From Panax quinquefolius (Eukaryota > Streptophyta > Magnoliopsida > Apiales > Araliaceae): DNA of 64,000 bases. Location of the stretch: the NCBI GenBank assembly GCA_020205615.1, contig CM035173.1, positions 30,658,293 through 30,722,292 on the forward strand, written 5' to 3'. Position 1 is the stretch's first letter; each line of letters opens with the position of its first letter. Position numbers and translations under genes: made by a program. The notes under the pieces are model-generated. The model saw only the letters and a program-made list of their open reading frames with translations, ran no database searches and was not told the DNA's origin. This document shows, piece after piece, positions 47,336 to 58,656 of the stretch.

Positions 47336-47534
47336 TAAACGCTCTCACTTAAACTCATCGGCTTGCACTTTATGCTGGAACGACCTTAGATGCCTCCATC
47401 CCAGCTGGACTTGACTTTGGTGCACGACAAATCGGGCTAGGTGACCTTCTCTTCCACAATTGTAGCATGCTTTGGACTGCTGTGCACAGTTTGGACTGAT
47501 ATGTCCCTCCCATCCACATTTGAAGCATATGATA
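47336..47534 (-). pseudogene. E2 gag end with two CCHC zinc knuckles
   Basis: Minus strand from 47,534: ICFKCGWEGHISPNCAQ and ACYNCGREGHLAR, a double CX2CX4HX4C nucleocapsid motif; the last Cys of the second knuckle falls after a frame change. The rest of gag is displaced by the E5 insertion at 47,535. Confidence 0.85.
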
Positions 47535-48722
47535 TGTAAGACCCCAACTTATTATGAATAAAATTAAATTTTCTCTATTTATTATCTTGAAATAATTAGG
47601 AGTTAATTTGATATAATACTTTGGTTATGGGTGAAATGTGTAAATTTTACAAAATAAGCAAGTGGTTATAAAATATTCATTTTTGTCGGGGAATATTTGT
47701 TTGATCGTGGAATATTCTTGTTGTCGGGGAATATTCGTACGACGGCGCAACCATTCGTGGGCCTCATAACAGAATAACTGTCGGATGAAGAAAATGAGAA
47801 GTTTTAGTTTTTATAAATAACGGCGTAGTTGTTACCGTTAACACTGTAGGAATACTCGGTGGTTAAAATACAATAATACGCGTTGTTGCACAGTAGCACA
47901 CGGTATTGCATAATATTTTTGAATTATTGATTCTTACGTAAGAAGGCAATACTCAATAATTGTTACAGTAATTACTTTTCAATATTTTATTTTATTGATT
48001 CAATAATTATTGCGTTGATATTTTATATTATTGTTGTTTCAATAATTGTCACTGCACAGTATTTTCCATTATCAAATCAATAATTCATATTATTTGAATA
48101 AAATTATTAGATAGCATTATTGGTAATGTCTAGAAAGTTCTGTCTAAGGAGAGGTTTGGTCACCTAATTACGCGCCAGTAAGGAGAAATCCTTATTGGAA
48201 AGCCCCCTCTTTCCTGGGAACGGCCTAGTTGTCATAATTGTGATTCTATAAAATTATTTGTGAATAATTAATTATTGATTTATATGATAAGAAAATATTT
48301 ATTTGATGTGGATATAAATGATGGATTTATTTATTTTATGTGGTTATAATTGAAATATTTAATGTTGAGGTGTTTTATCAGTATCATTGTCGGAATGGAG
48401 GTATTAAAAATTAAATCAATATTTTTACGATATATTGCGTGAGTTATAATTTTTAATCCGACTGTTGGATCGTTGTGATTTTTGGATATGTTATACATAC
48501 ATAAGTTGGGTATATGTTCACAAATTTTGAACTGTTAAAAATGAACGTATGATTTGTTATAAATTTTAAGAGGTGACTGATTCGGAAATTAGGTTTATAA
48601 ATGATTTTGGTGAAAAATTCTAGAATTGAGTGGGCCCCACTTGTGGTTGGTGAAGAAATGTGCTGAATTTTATTTCAAAAGTGGTGGGTGGCAATAGTAG
48701 CAGGTAAAGCCATCAGGAAGCA
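47535..48722 (+). repeat. E5 5' LTR, first part
   Basis: Begins TGTAAGACCCCAAC. Three GAATATT-type boxes lie around 47,690-47,735. It lacks the 14-bp and 19-bp arrays in this part. Ends with the AAGCA target site of E6. Confidence 0.88.
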
Positions 48723-51250
48723 TGTAAGACCCCAGCTTTTATAAATAAAGATGAATTTTTCTATAAATATTATTTTTGAATATTATGGAATAAATTTGAT
48801 ATAATGTTATAGTTGTGGGTAATATTTATAAATTTTGCAAAGTATGCAAGTTGTTATAAAATATTCGTTTGGTCTGGGAATATTCTTTTTGTTAGGGAAT
48901 ATTAGTAATGGCTCAATCATTGGTGGACCCCATTATAGAATTATTGTCGGATTGAAAAAAGCAAAAATATTTTATAAAAATAACTACGGAGGTGTTACTG
49001 AATTAAAACTGTTGAACAACCCGGTGGTAAAAGTACGATGTCTGGCGTAGTTGCATAGTAGCACTCGGTATTGATTATTGATGCTTACGTGAGAAGTCAC
49101 TCAAATTATGCTCAATTATTGCTACGATAATTCTTTGATCATATCTCTTATATTATTGATTCAATTATTGTCACGAAGATCATCCAGTATAATATGTTAT
49201 AGTATTAAATCAATAATTGAGACGACAAGTTATAAATGATTAATAATTGTTGAAAGATTAAATATGTGTTGATGAAAAAAATGATTTGTGGTAAGTTTGA
49301 TTATTTTATGGGGGCTCGTATGTCATCATCTAAGAGTCTCTTCGTCGAATAGTAATTACCCTTGTGAATAGTATTTACCTTCGTCATAAGTAATTACCTT
49401 CGTCGAATAGTAATTACCCTTGTGAATAGTATTTACCTTTATCAATAGTATTTACCTTCGTTAATAGTAATTACCTTTACCAGACGTCGAACCACTTGTC
49501 ATTTCACATTACAGGCGTCGAACCACTTGTCGTTTCACATTACAGGCGTCAAACCAGTAAGCCACTTGCCTTTTCACACGGCAGGTGCTAAGCTAGAAAT
49601 CTTCTATAAATAGAGGCCTAGGGCTTCATTATTTTTCACGAATTCATTCAAGAGAATAAGAGAGAAAGAAGAAGAGTATTTTGTTACTACACTGCTGCAG
49701 TATTCAATCTCCTACCAAATGTAAGGGGTGTTATTCTTTCTTATTCATGAAGAGAACTGTTGTTATTCCATTGCTTATTATTACATTGGAATAACTTTTG
49801 TATACTGCGATTTTACCCTATACTTGGTGACATTCTTCTATTATTACATTGGAACATCCTCATGCGTGTGTTTTACACCGACCTGGTTCCGCTTTTTTTT
49901 CTACTGTTGGAACATCCAGTCCGTGTGTTTTACACCGGACTGGTTCCGCTCTTTATTATTCTGCTTGGAACATCCTCGTCGCAGTGTTTTACACCGGACC
50001 GGGTTCCGTCTTTATTATTCTCATTGGAATATCCTATCTCGTGTGTTTTACACCGGATCCGGTTCCATCTTTATTATTCTGTTGGAACATCCCGCTTGTG
50101 TGAATTTCACCGACACGGTTCCGTTATTTATTATTTTGTTGGAATAACTCATGCATGCATGCGGCTCATCGCATGCACGGTGATTTCTTTTGTTATTCCA
50201 TTCTTTATTATACCCAATTGGTTAAAACTTTGACTTATACTCCATGAAATTAGTGGAATATCCTTGATATTTGCGTTTCATCCAAATCTTTTCATGAAAA
50301 TATTCTTCCGATCATTCTTGAATTTTACTCTACAAAACAAGATCATATTGATAATTTGGGCGTTAATAATTCTGGATAAAATAATTTTTGAACTTGTTTT
50401 ATTGAATTCTTATATCATTGTCATCATCCTCATGTTTATATTTTTTTAAAGTCATCTCATGGCACAGTAGTGCATGGATGGACTTGGTATGATTATGACC
50501 AGAGACTATTCGGTGTAATCATGGCCGTAATGTTACAAATGATGTGGTAAAAATCCTCGATTAGCCATAGTGCATTGATGGACGATTGTTGGCATGATCA
50601 TGACCATTAATGAATACACAAATATTCTTGGCCCGTAGTGCATGAATAATTGTGGTCGTGATACTAAAGAATATCCTTGGCGTAGTAGCGTGGGTGATTC
50701 GATGATGTGGAATATTTATTAAAAGTGAGTCTCAAATATAACAGATGATGAAAAAACCTTTAAAACCTAAAAGATAGTAGACTTTATTTTCTACTTGACT
50801 CTTTTAATGGATTGTATATTCATTAAGCAGCTTAAACCGGTTTATCTATTGTATTTTATCGGTTTAACATTGTTGAAGACTATTGATAATTTATTCTCGC
50901 ATTATCTTAGTCATAATATTTCTTCTTTGGGCTAGTTGAGCTCACCCTTTCTTTCTCTTTGTTCTCTTCAGAAATGAGAATATAGGCGGGACGAGTCGGG
51001 AAACGAGTGATGGTCCCGAAGATAGCATTAGTAGTCCTCACTTTCTTCGTGAAATAGTGTGATAATAATTGTAATGAGGACTCCTTTTTGAGTTTGTATA
51101 ATATCTAGTAGGCGATATTTGTATTTAAACTCACGATTTATGTCGTATTGTACACCTACGCTTATGTTAGTAAGTTGTATTTAAATTACATGCACCATGT
51201 AAGTGGCGACCCAAGATGGGTGATGTATCCCTAATTTTGGGGTCGCCACA
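48723..51250 (+). repeat. E6 5' LTR (2.53 kb)
   Basis: TGTAAGACCCCAGC to GGTCGCCACA. GAATATTC at 48,878, 19-bp repeats 49,348-49,477, TATA at 49,605, hairpin tandem units 49,755-50,190, GTAGTGCA repeats 50,465-50,690. Confidence 0.92.
49348..49477 (+). repeat. 19-bp tandem repeats in U3 of the E6 5' LTR
   Basis: Units AATAGTAATTACCCTTGTG and AATAGTATTTACCTTCGTC alternate. Same array at 51,935-52,103 (S2) and 59,289-59,420 (3' LTR), with differing unit order. Confidence 0.88.
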
Positions 51251-51302
51251 GCTAATATCGAGCTTAGGATATGATCCCCGGCTAAGATGTGAGAATAATC
51301 TT
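51251..51302 (+). promoter_or_regulatory. E6 primer-binding site and leader, displaced from gag
   Basis: GCTAATATCGAGCTTAGG corresponds to GTTGGTATCAGAGCTTAGG of E5, with changes that would weaken tRNA pairing. Only about 50 bp of leader precede LTR S2. Confidence 0.75.
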
Positions 51303-53880
51303 TGTAAGACCCCACTTTTTATAAATAAAGATGAATTTTTCTATAAATATTATTTTTGAATATTATGGAATAAATTTGATATAATGTTATAGTTGTGGGT
51401 AATATTTATAAATTTTGCAAAGTATGCAAGTTGTTATAAAATATTCGTTTGGTCTGGGAATATTCTTTTTGTTAGGGAATATTAAATAATGGCTCAATCA
51501 TTGGTGGACCTCATAACGTAATTATTGTCGGATTGAGAAAACGACAAAAATATTTTATAAAAATAACGGCGGAGGTGTTACCGTTAAAAGCTGTTGAACT
51601 ACCCGGTGGTAAAAATACGATGTCTGGCGTGAGTTGCGTAGTAGCACTAAGATTGATTATTGATGCTTACGTGAGAAGTCACTCACCTATGCTCAATTAT
51701 TACTACTGATGAATTCTTTGCATCATATCTCTTATATTATTGATTCAATTATTGTCACAAAGATCATCCATACGTATAATATGTTATAGTATTAAATCAA
51801 TAATTGAGGCGGCAAGTTATAAATGATTAATAATTGTTGAAAGATTAAATATGTGTTGATGAAAAAAAATGATTTGTGGTAAGTTTGATTATTTTATGGG
51901 GGCTCATATGTCATCATCTAAGAGTCTCTTCAATCGATAGTAATTACCCTTGTGAATAGTATTTACCTTCGTTAATAGTAATTACCTTCACAATAGTAAT
52001 TACCCTTGTGAATAGTATTTACCTTCGTCGATAGTAATTAACTTCGTCGATAGTAATTACCCTTGTGAATAGTATTTACCTTCGTTAATAGTAATTACCT
52101 TTACCAAAGCGCCGAACCACTTGTTGTTTCACATTACAGCATCAAACCCGATCGTCAAGCCACTTGCCTTTTCACACTGGCGGTGTCTAAGCTAGAAATC
52201 TTCTATAAATAGAGGCCTAGGGCTTCATTATTTTTCACGAATTAATTCAAGCTATAGAGAGAGAAGTATAGAGAATAAGAGAGAAAGAAGAAGAGTATTT
52301 TGTTACTACACTTTGCATTATTAAATCTCCTACCAAAAGTAAGGGGGTGTTATTCTTTCTTATTCATGAAGAGAACTGTTGTTATTCCATTGCTTATTAT
52401 TACATTGGAATAACTTTTGTATCTGCCATTTACCCTATACTTGGTGACATTCTTCTATTATTCGGTTGGAACATCCATGCATGTGTTTTTACACCGGACA
52501 CAGTTCCGTATTTATTATTATTCTGCTTGGAACATCACATGCTCAGTGTGTTTTACAGGACACGGGTTCCGTCTTTATTATTATTACATTGGAACATCAC
52601 ATGCATGTGTGTTTTACACCTACTGGTTCCATCTTTATTATTATTACATTGGAACATCCCATCCTGTGTGTTTTTCTGTGGGACTGATTCCATTCTTTAT
52701 TATTCTATTGGAACATCCTCGTCATGCATGCGTTTCTGGCGGGACTTTAGTTTCGTTATTTATTATTCATTGGAATAACTTTTGCTGTGGGGTACTATCG
52801 CATGCATGGTGATTTCTTTTGTTATTCTATTCTTTATTATACCCAGTTGGTTAAAACTTTGACTTCTATACTCCATGAAATTAGTGGAATATCCTTGATA
52901 TTTGCGTTTCATCCATAGATTTTCATGAAAATATTCTTACGATCATTCTTGAATTTTACTCTACAAAACGATGTCATGTTGATAATTTGGGCGTTAATAA
53001 TTCCTTGATAAAATAGTTCTTGAACTTGTTTTATTGAATTCTTATATCATTGTCATCATCCTCATGTTTATATTTTTAAAGTCATCTCGTGGCACTTGTA
53101 GTGCGTAGATGGACTTGGTATGATTATGACCAAAAGACTATTCGGTGTAATCATGGCCCGTAATGTTACAAAATGATGTGGTAAAAATCCTCGATTAGTA
53201 GTAGTGCATTGATGGATGATTGTTGGCATTATCATGACCATTAATGAATACACAAATATTCTTGGCCGTAGTGCATGAATAATTATGGTGGTGATCTTAA
53301 AGAATATCCTTGGCCGTAGTGCGGGGGGTGATTCGATGATGTGGAATATTTATTAAAGTCGAGTCTCAAATATATAACAAAGATGATGAAAACCTTTGTA
53401 AACCTAAAAGATAGTAGACTTTATTTTCTACTTGACTCTTTTAATGGATTGCATATTCATTCATACTTGATTAAACCGGTTTTCTATTGTATTTTATCGG
53501 TTTAACATTGTTGAAGACTATTGATAATTTATTACGCATTATCTTAGTCATAATATTTCTTCTTGGGCTAGTTGAGCTCACCCTTTCTTTCACTTTTTCT
53601 CTTGAAAATGAGAATATAGGCTGGGACGAGTCGGGAAGCGAGTGATGGTCTGAAGATAGCATTAGTAGTCCTCACTATTACGTGAAATAGTGTGATAATA
53701 ATTGTAATGAGGACTCCTTTTTGAGTTTGTATAATATCTAGTAGACGATATTTGTATTTAAACTCACAGGTTATGTCGTATTGTACATGACAGTTATGTT
53801 AGTAAGTTGTATTTAAATTCTGTACCATGTAAGTTGCGACCCAAGATGGGTGATGTATACGTAATTTTGGGGGCGTCACA
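51303..53880 (+). repeat. S2: extra LTR inside the E6 leader
   Basis: TGTAAGACCCCAC to GGGGGCGTCACA, 2,578 bp, same family and orientation as the outer LTRs. The following sequence, AGTACTAGAAGGGGAGAGAC, is leader lacking a primer site. No clear 5-bp duplication flanks it. Confidence 0.88.
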
Positions 53881-54020
53881 AGTACTAGAAGGGGAGAGAC
53901 GGGGAATACCTTCGCTAGTATGACCTACCTAAGTTTATGTGCTATTTTATTGGTTGGTCAGAAGATAGGGATAATTTGTTACATGTCAATTAACCTTTTG
54001 TTTTGTGGCAGTATCTGAAA

Positions 54021-55110
54021 ATGACTTCTGAGAATGTTGAGAATAGCAATGGAGCGCAGGCGATCGTTGATTCACCATATATCAATAATCAGGATAATGT
54101 GCATCAGGAAGGCGACAATCCTCATGCAAACAACACTGACCAAATGATGAATGATCAAATGTTCAGAGGCTTTATGCAATTTATGCAACAGCAGGTGAGA
54201 GCGACTCCTGTCCAAAACGTAGGTGGAAACACGGAAAACTCTCGGGGCAGGTCACCGCTAAACAATTCAAGGAGCCGGGACCACCGGAGTTTAAGGAGAG
54301 CCAAAACCACTTACGGCGAGCGTGGATAAAGCGATTACCAAGATATTTGATGTCTTGGGATGCTCCGAGGAGCAAAAGGTTCCCTTCTACCTTTATGTTG
54401 CTTGTGAGGCGGATTCTTGGTGGGAATCGGTAAAAGCGTACTCGACTTCTTGTCTTGAAGATATCTTGGGAGAAGTTCGAGAGTCATTCAACGACAAATA
54501 CTTTCCTGAAAGTATTCGCCACATGAAGGAGGTGGAATTTATCAAGTTGGAACAAAACAATATGGCCAGTCGTCATGATACGAGGCAAAATTTGCGGAGT
54601 TATCACGGTTCAAGGTCCCCACTGGTGGATAATGAAGAGAGAATGGCGAATGTTTTTAAGAGGTTTGAAGCGGGAGATACGTCAACATCTTATTTCTCAT
54701 AAACCGTGTTTGTATTGAGATCTGTCAGAAATAGGGCTCGATTAGTGGAACGCGATAATGAGTCAACACAACAAAAAGAGAGCAGCAGGGAAAATTATAA
54801 TACCAGCGAGAGTAGTCATCGAAGCGGTGACAACAAGTGTGGAGGGAGTCAACAGGCCAGATATGGTAACCACTTCGGTGGTAATCAGGGCCAAAACAAT
54901 AAGAATGGACATTTCAAGAAACGGAGATTCAACAATGGTGGAAAGACGTCAACACCAGCACCCATTGTTAAGGAAGGAGAAAGACCCCCTATCATATGCT
55001 TCAAATGCGGAGGAGAGGACACATCGATCAATGCTGCGTCATGCCGTCAAAGCATGTTATAATTGTGGAAGAGAAGGTCACTTAGCTTGATTTTGTCGTT
55101 TCTGAAGACA
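54021..55110 (+). pseudogene. E6 gag
   Basis: ATG at 54,021: MTSENVENSNGAQ, then QMMNDQMFRGFMQFMQQQVR. After a frameshift near 54,270: ITKIFDVLGCSEEQKVPFYL, EADSWWESVKAYS, RESFNDKYFPESIRHMKEVE and IKLEQNNM (Retrotrans_gag capsid region). Basic, Asn-rich linker from 54,760. The zinc-knuckle region reads PIICFKCGGED and KACYNCGREGHLA, each in a different frame, so both knuckles are broken as written. Confidence 0.88.
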
Positions 55111-55187
55111 AATTCAAATTAGGATGGAGGCACCAAAGGCCATCCCGGAAAATTCAAAGCCCAGAAGTCTGCAAGGAGGCGTTTGTT

Positions 55188-55710
55188 GTGACCTCCCAAA
55201 GAGCAAGGAATCCGAATGAGGTCATCACGGGTAAGCTTATCATAAACTCTAATGAAGTCTATACTTTATTTGATACCGGTTCTACCCATTCTTTTATTTC
55301 TCCTACTTGCGCTCATCGATTAAATTTGACCCCGAAGAAATTAGACTTTGACTTATCTCGTGGAAACTCCGTTGGGAGAAACCTTCATTACATCCATTGT
55401 TTATAAGTCTTGTTTGGTTCAAATCGGTACCCTCACATTACCTGTCGATCTTATTTCATTAAAAATACTTGCATTTGACGTGATTCTAGGGATTGATTGG
55501 TTAACTACTTATCATGCAAAAAAATTGATTGTTTTAAATAAGGTTGTTAGCTTTCATATTCCTAATCAACCTATTATGCTAATTCAAACGACCAAACCAT
55601 TAAAATCAATCACGGTCATCTCAAGCCATAAAGCTATTCGTTTATTGAAAAACGGATGTCGAGCTTTCTTAGCTCATATCACAGATTTAAATAAAAATCG
55701 CCGATTTTAA
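55188..55710 (+). pseudogene. E6 protease
   Basis: NPNEVITGKLIINSNEVYTL, then FDTGSTHSFISPTC with catalytic Asp at 55,272-55,274. A frame change near 55,355 leads to VETPLGETFITS and FDVILGIDWLTTYHAKK. Ends in frame loss near 55,690. Confidence 0.88.
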
Positions 55711-57060
55711 ACGATATTCCTATTGTTAATAAATTTCTGACGTATTCTCAGAAGAACTTCCCGCCTACCCCGGGCGTGAAATTGAATTTTGTATCGACCT
55801 TGAACCCAGATAAAAACCTATTTCCAAAGCCCCATATCGAATGGCTCTATTGAACTTCGTGAGTTAAAGACCCAATGCGCAGGAATTGTTAGACATTGGC
55901 TTTATTCGTCCCTAGTACTTCTCCTTGGGGTGCTCCTGTTCTATTCGTGAAGAAGAAAGATGGGAGTATCGCGACTTTGTATTGATTATCCGGAGTTGAA
56001 TCATGTCACCATCAAAAATAGGTATCTATTGCCACGTATTGATGACTGTTTGACCCGATTCAAGGAGCCAAATTCTTTTCAAAGATTGATCTTCGTTCGG
56101 ATATCACCAATTGAAGATTAGAACCACGACATTCTAAAGGCGGCTTTTCGAAACTCGATGCGGGCATTATGAATTCCTAGTCATATCCTTTGGATTGACT
56201 AATGCTCCCTTGCCTTCATGGATATGATGAACCGAGTATTCAAGGAATATTTAGATCACTTTGTGGTCGTCTTTATTGATGACATCCTTATTTATTCCAA
56301 AAGTAGTGAAGATCATGAAAGCAACACTTGAGGTGACACTCCAAAAGCTTCGTGAATATAAGCTTTATGCCAAGTTGAAGAAATGCGAGTTACGGCTTGA
56401 AGAAGTAGCATTCCTTGGGCACGTGGTATCAAGTCATGGAATATCTATTGACCCAAAGAAAGATTAAAGCTATTCAAAGTGGGGGAACAAATTTTAAATC
56501 GATGGCCAAAATCGTAGCTTTCTCGGTTTAGCTGGTTATTATCGGAGATTCGTGGAAGGATTTTCTCGAATCGCTATTCCATTGACTCAGCTGACTCGGA
56601 AAGATACAAAGTTCGGTTGGAGCGAAGAATGTGAGAAGAGTTTTCAAGAACTCAAGAGGAGACTTATTTCAACACATGCTACGGCAATACCATATATGGC
56701 TCGGAGGGATTTGTCATCTACAGTGATGCTTCGGGCAAAGGGTTGGGATGTGTTCTTATGCAACATGGAAAAGTTATAGCCTATGCCTCGCGACAACTCA
56801 AAGAATATGAGAGGAATTATCCTACTCATGATCTAGAGTTGGCGGTATTATCTTTTCAGACTTAAAATTTGGAGGCATTACTTGTATGGGGAGAAAGTGG
56901 AGATCTTTACGGATCATAAAAGCCTCAAATATTTCTTCACTCAAAAGGAACTCAACATGCGACAACGACGTTGGCTTGAATGTTGAAAGATTATGATCAT
57001 ACCATCCAATACCATCCTGGAAAAGCGAACGTGGTAGGCGACGCATTGAGTGAAAATCAT
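55711..57060 (+). pseudogene. E6 RT and RNase H
   Basis: Broken into many short frames. Recognisable: LPRIDD-type motif near 56,030, [13 protein letters not shown] near 56,213-56,250, catalytic [10 protein letters not shown] at 56,272-56,301, [32 protein letters not shown], and the RNase H words YSDAS (about 56,720), [16 protein letters not shown] (about 56,790-56,840) and GKANVV (about 57,022). More indels per kb than in E4. Confidence 0.88.
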
Positions 57061-57099
57061 ATGCAAGTCTGAGTGCGATATTGTCAACGCAGGCCCATT

Positions 57100-58260
57100 T
57101 TGTGTGACTTGCAAAGGATGGAGATAGAGTTAAAGACTCGAGGGACGCGTGTGATGATAAGCGAGTATCTGAGTAGAACCAAACTTTAATCGATAAAGTT
57201 AAAGTCGCTCAAGCTACGGACACTGAGGCGATGCGTATGAGGAAAAAAAGTGCAAGAAGGTGCCATCTTAGGAAGCAAGAATCGATGAAGAAGGAATACT
57301 TGAGTCAACTCCGGACTTTGTGTTCCTAACGACCACGATTTAAAGTATAATATCATGATGGAGGCTCACAACACACCATTTGCAATCCATCTCGGAGTAC
57401 CAAAATGTATCGTGATATTAAATACATACATTTTGGTGGAGCAATATGAAGAGAGATAGCGTTGTTTATCTCAAGGTGTCTAACTTGTCAACGAGTTAAA
57501 GCGGAGCATCAAGTACCAAAAGGTCCATTGCAACCAGTTGAAATTCTAGAATGGAAGTGGGAGCACATTACCATGGATTTCGTTAATGGTCTTCCTAAGG
57601 TTTCTCAAGGCATTGATGCGATTTGGGTCATTGTTGATAGATTGACCAAGTCTCGCTCATTTCTTCCGAATCGAGAAACTTATACACTTGAACGTCTTGC
57701 TCGAGATTGTAAGATCGCATGGTATCTTAGCAGTATCCATAGTTTCCGATCGAGACCCAAGATTCACTTCACGATTTTGGGTTAGTTTGCAAAAGCTATA
57801 TGGGCACAGACTTACGATTTAGCTTTCGGCGATATCATCCTCGAGACGAGATTTTGACGGTTGGAGAGGACTATTCAAACTCTTGAAGATCTATTAAGAC
57901 TCTGTGTCCTTGATTTCAAGGAGTTGGGACAAGTTCTTACCATTGGTGGAGTTTTCCTACAACAACAGCTTATCAAGCAAGTATTGGCATGGCTCCATTC
58001 GAGCGTTGTATGGAAGAAAGTGTCGTTCTCGATTATCTAATGGGATGAGGTGGGTGAAGCAACGTTGTTGGGGCCGGAGTTGATACGTATGACTACGGAA
58101 AAGATTCAAACGATCCGACAACGTATAAAAACCTCACAAAATCGACAAAAGAGTTATCTTGATCTTCATCGAAAGGACGTGGAATTCGATATAGGAGATC
58201 ATGTGTTGTTAAGAGTTGCTCCATGGAAAGGAGTTACAAGATTTGGAAAGAGAGGAAAAC
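57100..58260 (+). pseudogene. E6 integrase
   Basis: Zinc finger end [16 protein letters not shown] at about 57,477-57,524; core [20 protein letters not shown] with the first Asp; second Asp in a frameshifted SDRDPRF (about 57,747). QKSYLDLHRKDVEFDIGD near 58,150 marks the empty site where S1 sits in E4. Confidence 0.87.
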
Positions 58261-58643
58261 TTAACCCTCGATTCATCGGTCCATTTTAATCCTCGATCGA
58301 GTAGGAATCTGTGGCTATAGACTCGCTTTCTGCCAAATATGTCTCGTGTTCATAACGCTTTTCACATATCAATGTTACGTAAATATGTGAAAGACCCGAA
58401 CCATATTATTGAGTTAGAACCGATTTAAAATAGCGGAAGATTTGACGTATGAAGAGGTTCTGTTCAAATTTTGGATAAGAAGGAACATATTCTACGCTCC
58501 AGGTTATACCTCAAGTCAAAGTTTTGTGGAGGAACCACGATGTTGAGGAAATGACTTGGGAGTTAGAATCAAAATGAAATCAAGGTATCCTTACCTCTTG
58601 AACATACCAGTATCGCGTACCCTAATTTCGAGGGAAAATTTCA
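58250..58643 (+). pseudogene. E6 integrase GPF module and chromodomain-like tail
   Basis: GKRGKLNPRFIGPF, then after frameshifts VSMLRKYVKDPNHIIELE-like sequence, the VKVLWRNHDVEEMTWE region near 58,520-58,565 and the end KSRYPYLLNIP. The same region in E4 is intact. Confidence 0.85.
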
Positions 58644-58656
58644 TAAGAAGGGAGGT
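58644..58656 (+). promoter_or_regulatory. E6 polypurine tract
   Basis: AAGAAGGGAGGT immediately upstream of TGTAAGACC of the 3' LTR. Confidence 0.83.

Larger units (their letters stand above)
20846..47534 (-). mobile_element. E2: second non-autonomous gypsy element (minus), multiply interrupted
   Basis: Pieces: 3' LTR 20,846-22,556 and 32,071-33,242, internal 46,101-47,534. E3 interrupts the LTR, E4 the internal region, and E5 removes the 5' part from view. The internal region has the same RT and integrase deletion junctions as E1, but here a normal CCHC-type gag end and an intact DTGS protease motif are kept. The LTR end and about 190 bp of adjacent internal sequence are missing at the E4 insertion point. 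Confidence 0.82.

Noticed and set aside
49728..50233. Overlapping open frames of 84-157 codons through the LTR tandem units (also near 52,350-52,810 and 59,706-60,203)
   Set aside because: They arise because the repeat unit has few stops in several frames; the products are repetitive, Trp/Tyr/Phe-rich and resemble no protein. Open in all three frames, so not coding.
54181..54375. Minus-strand frames opposite gypsy gag and pol (also 4122-4424, 37,622-37,846, 62,931-63,212)
   Set aside because: Antisense shadows of recognised plus-strand retroelement coding sequence.
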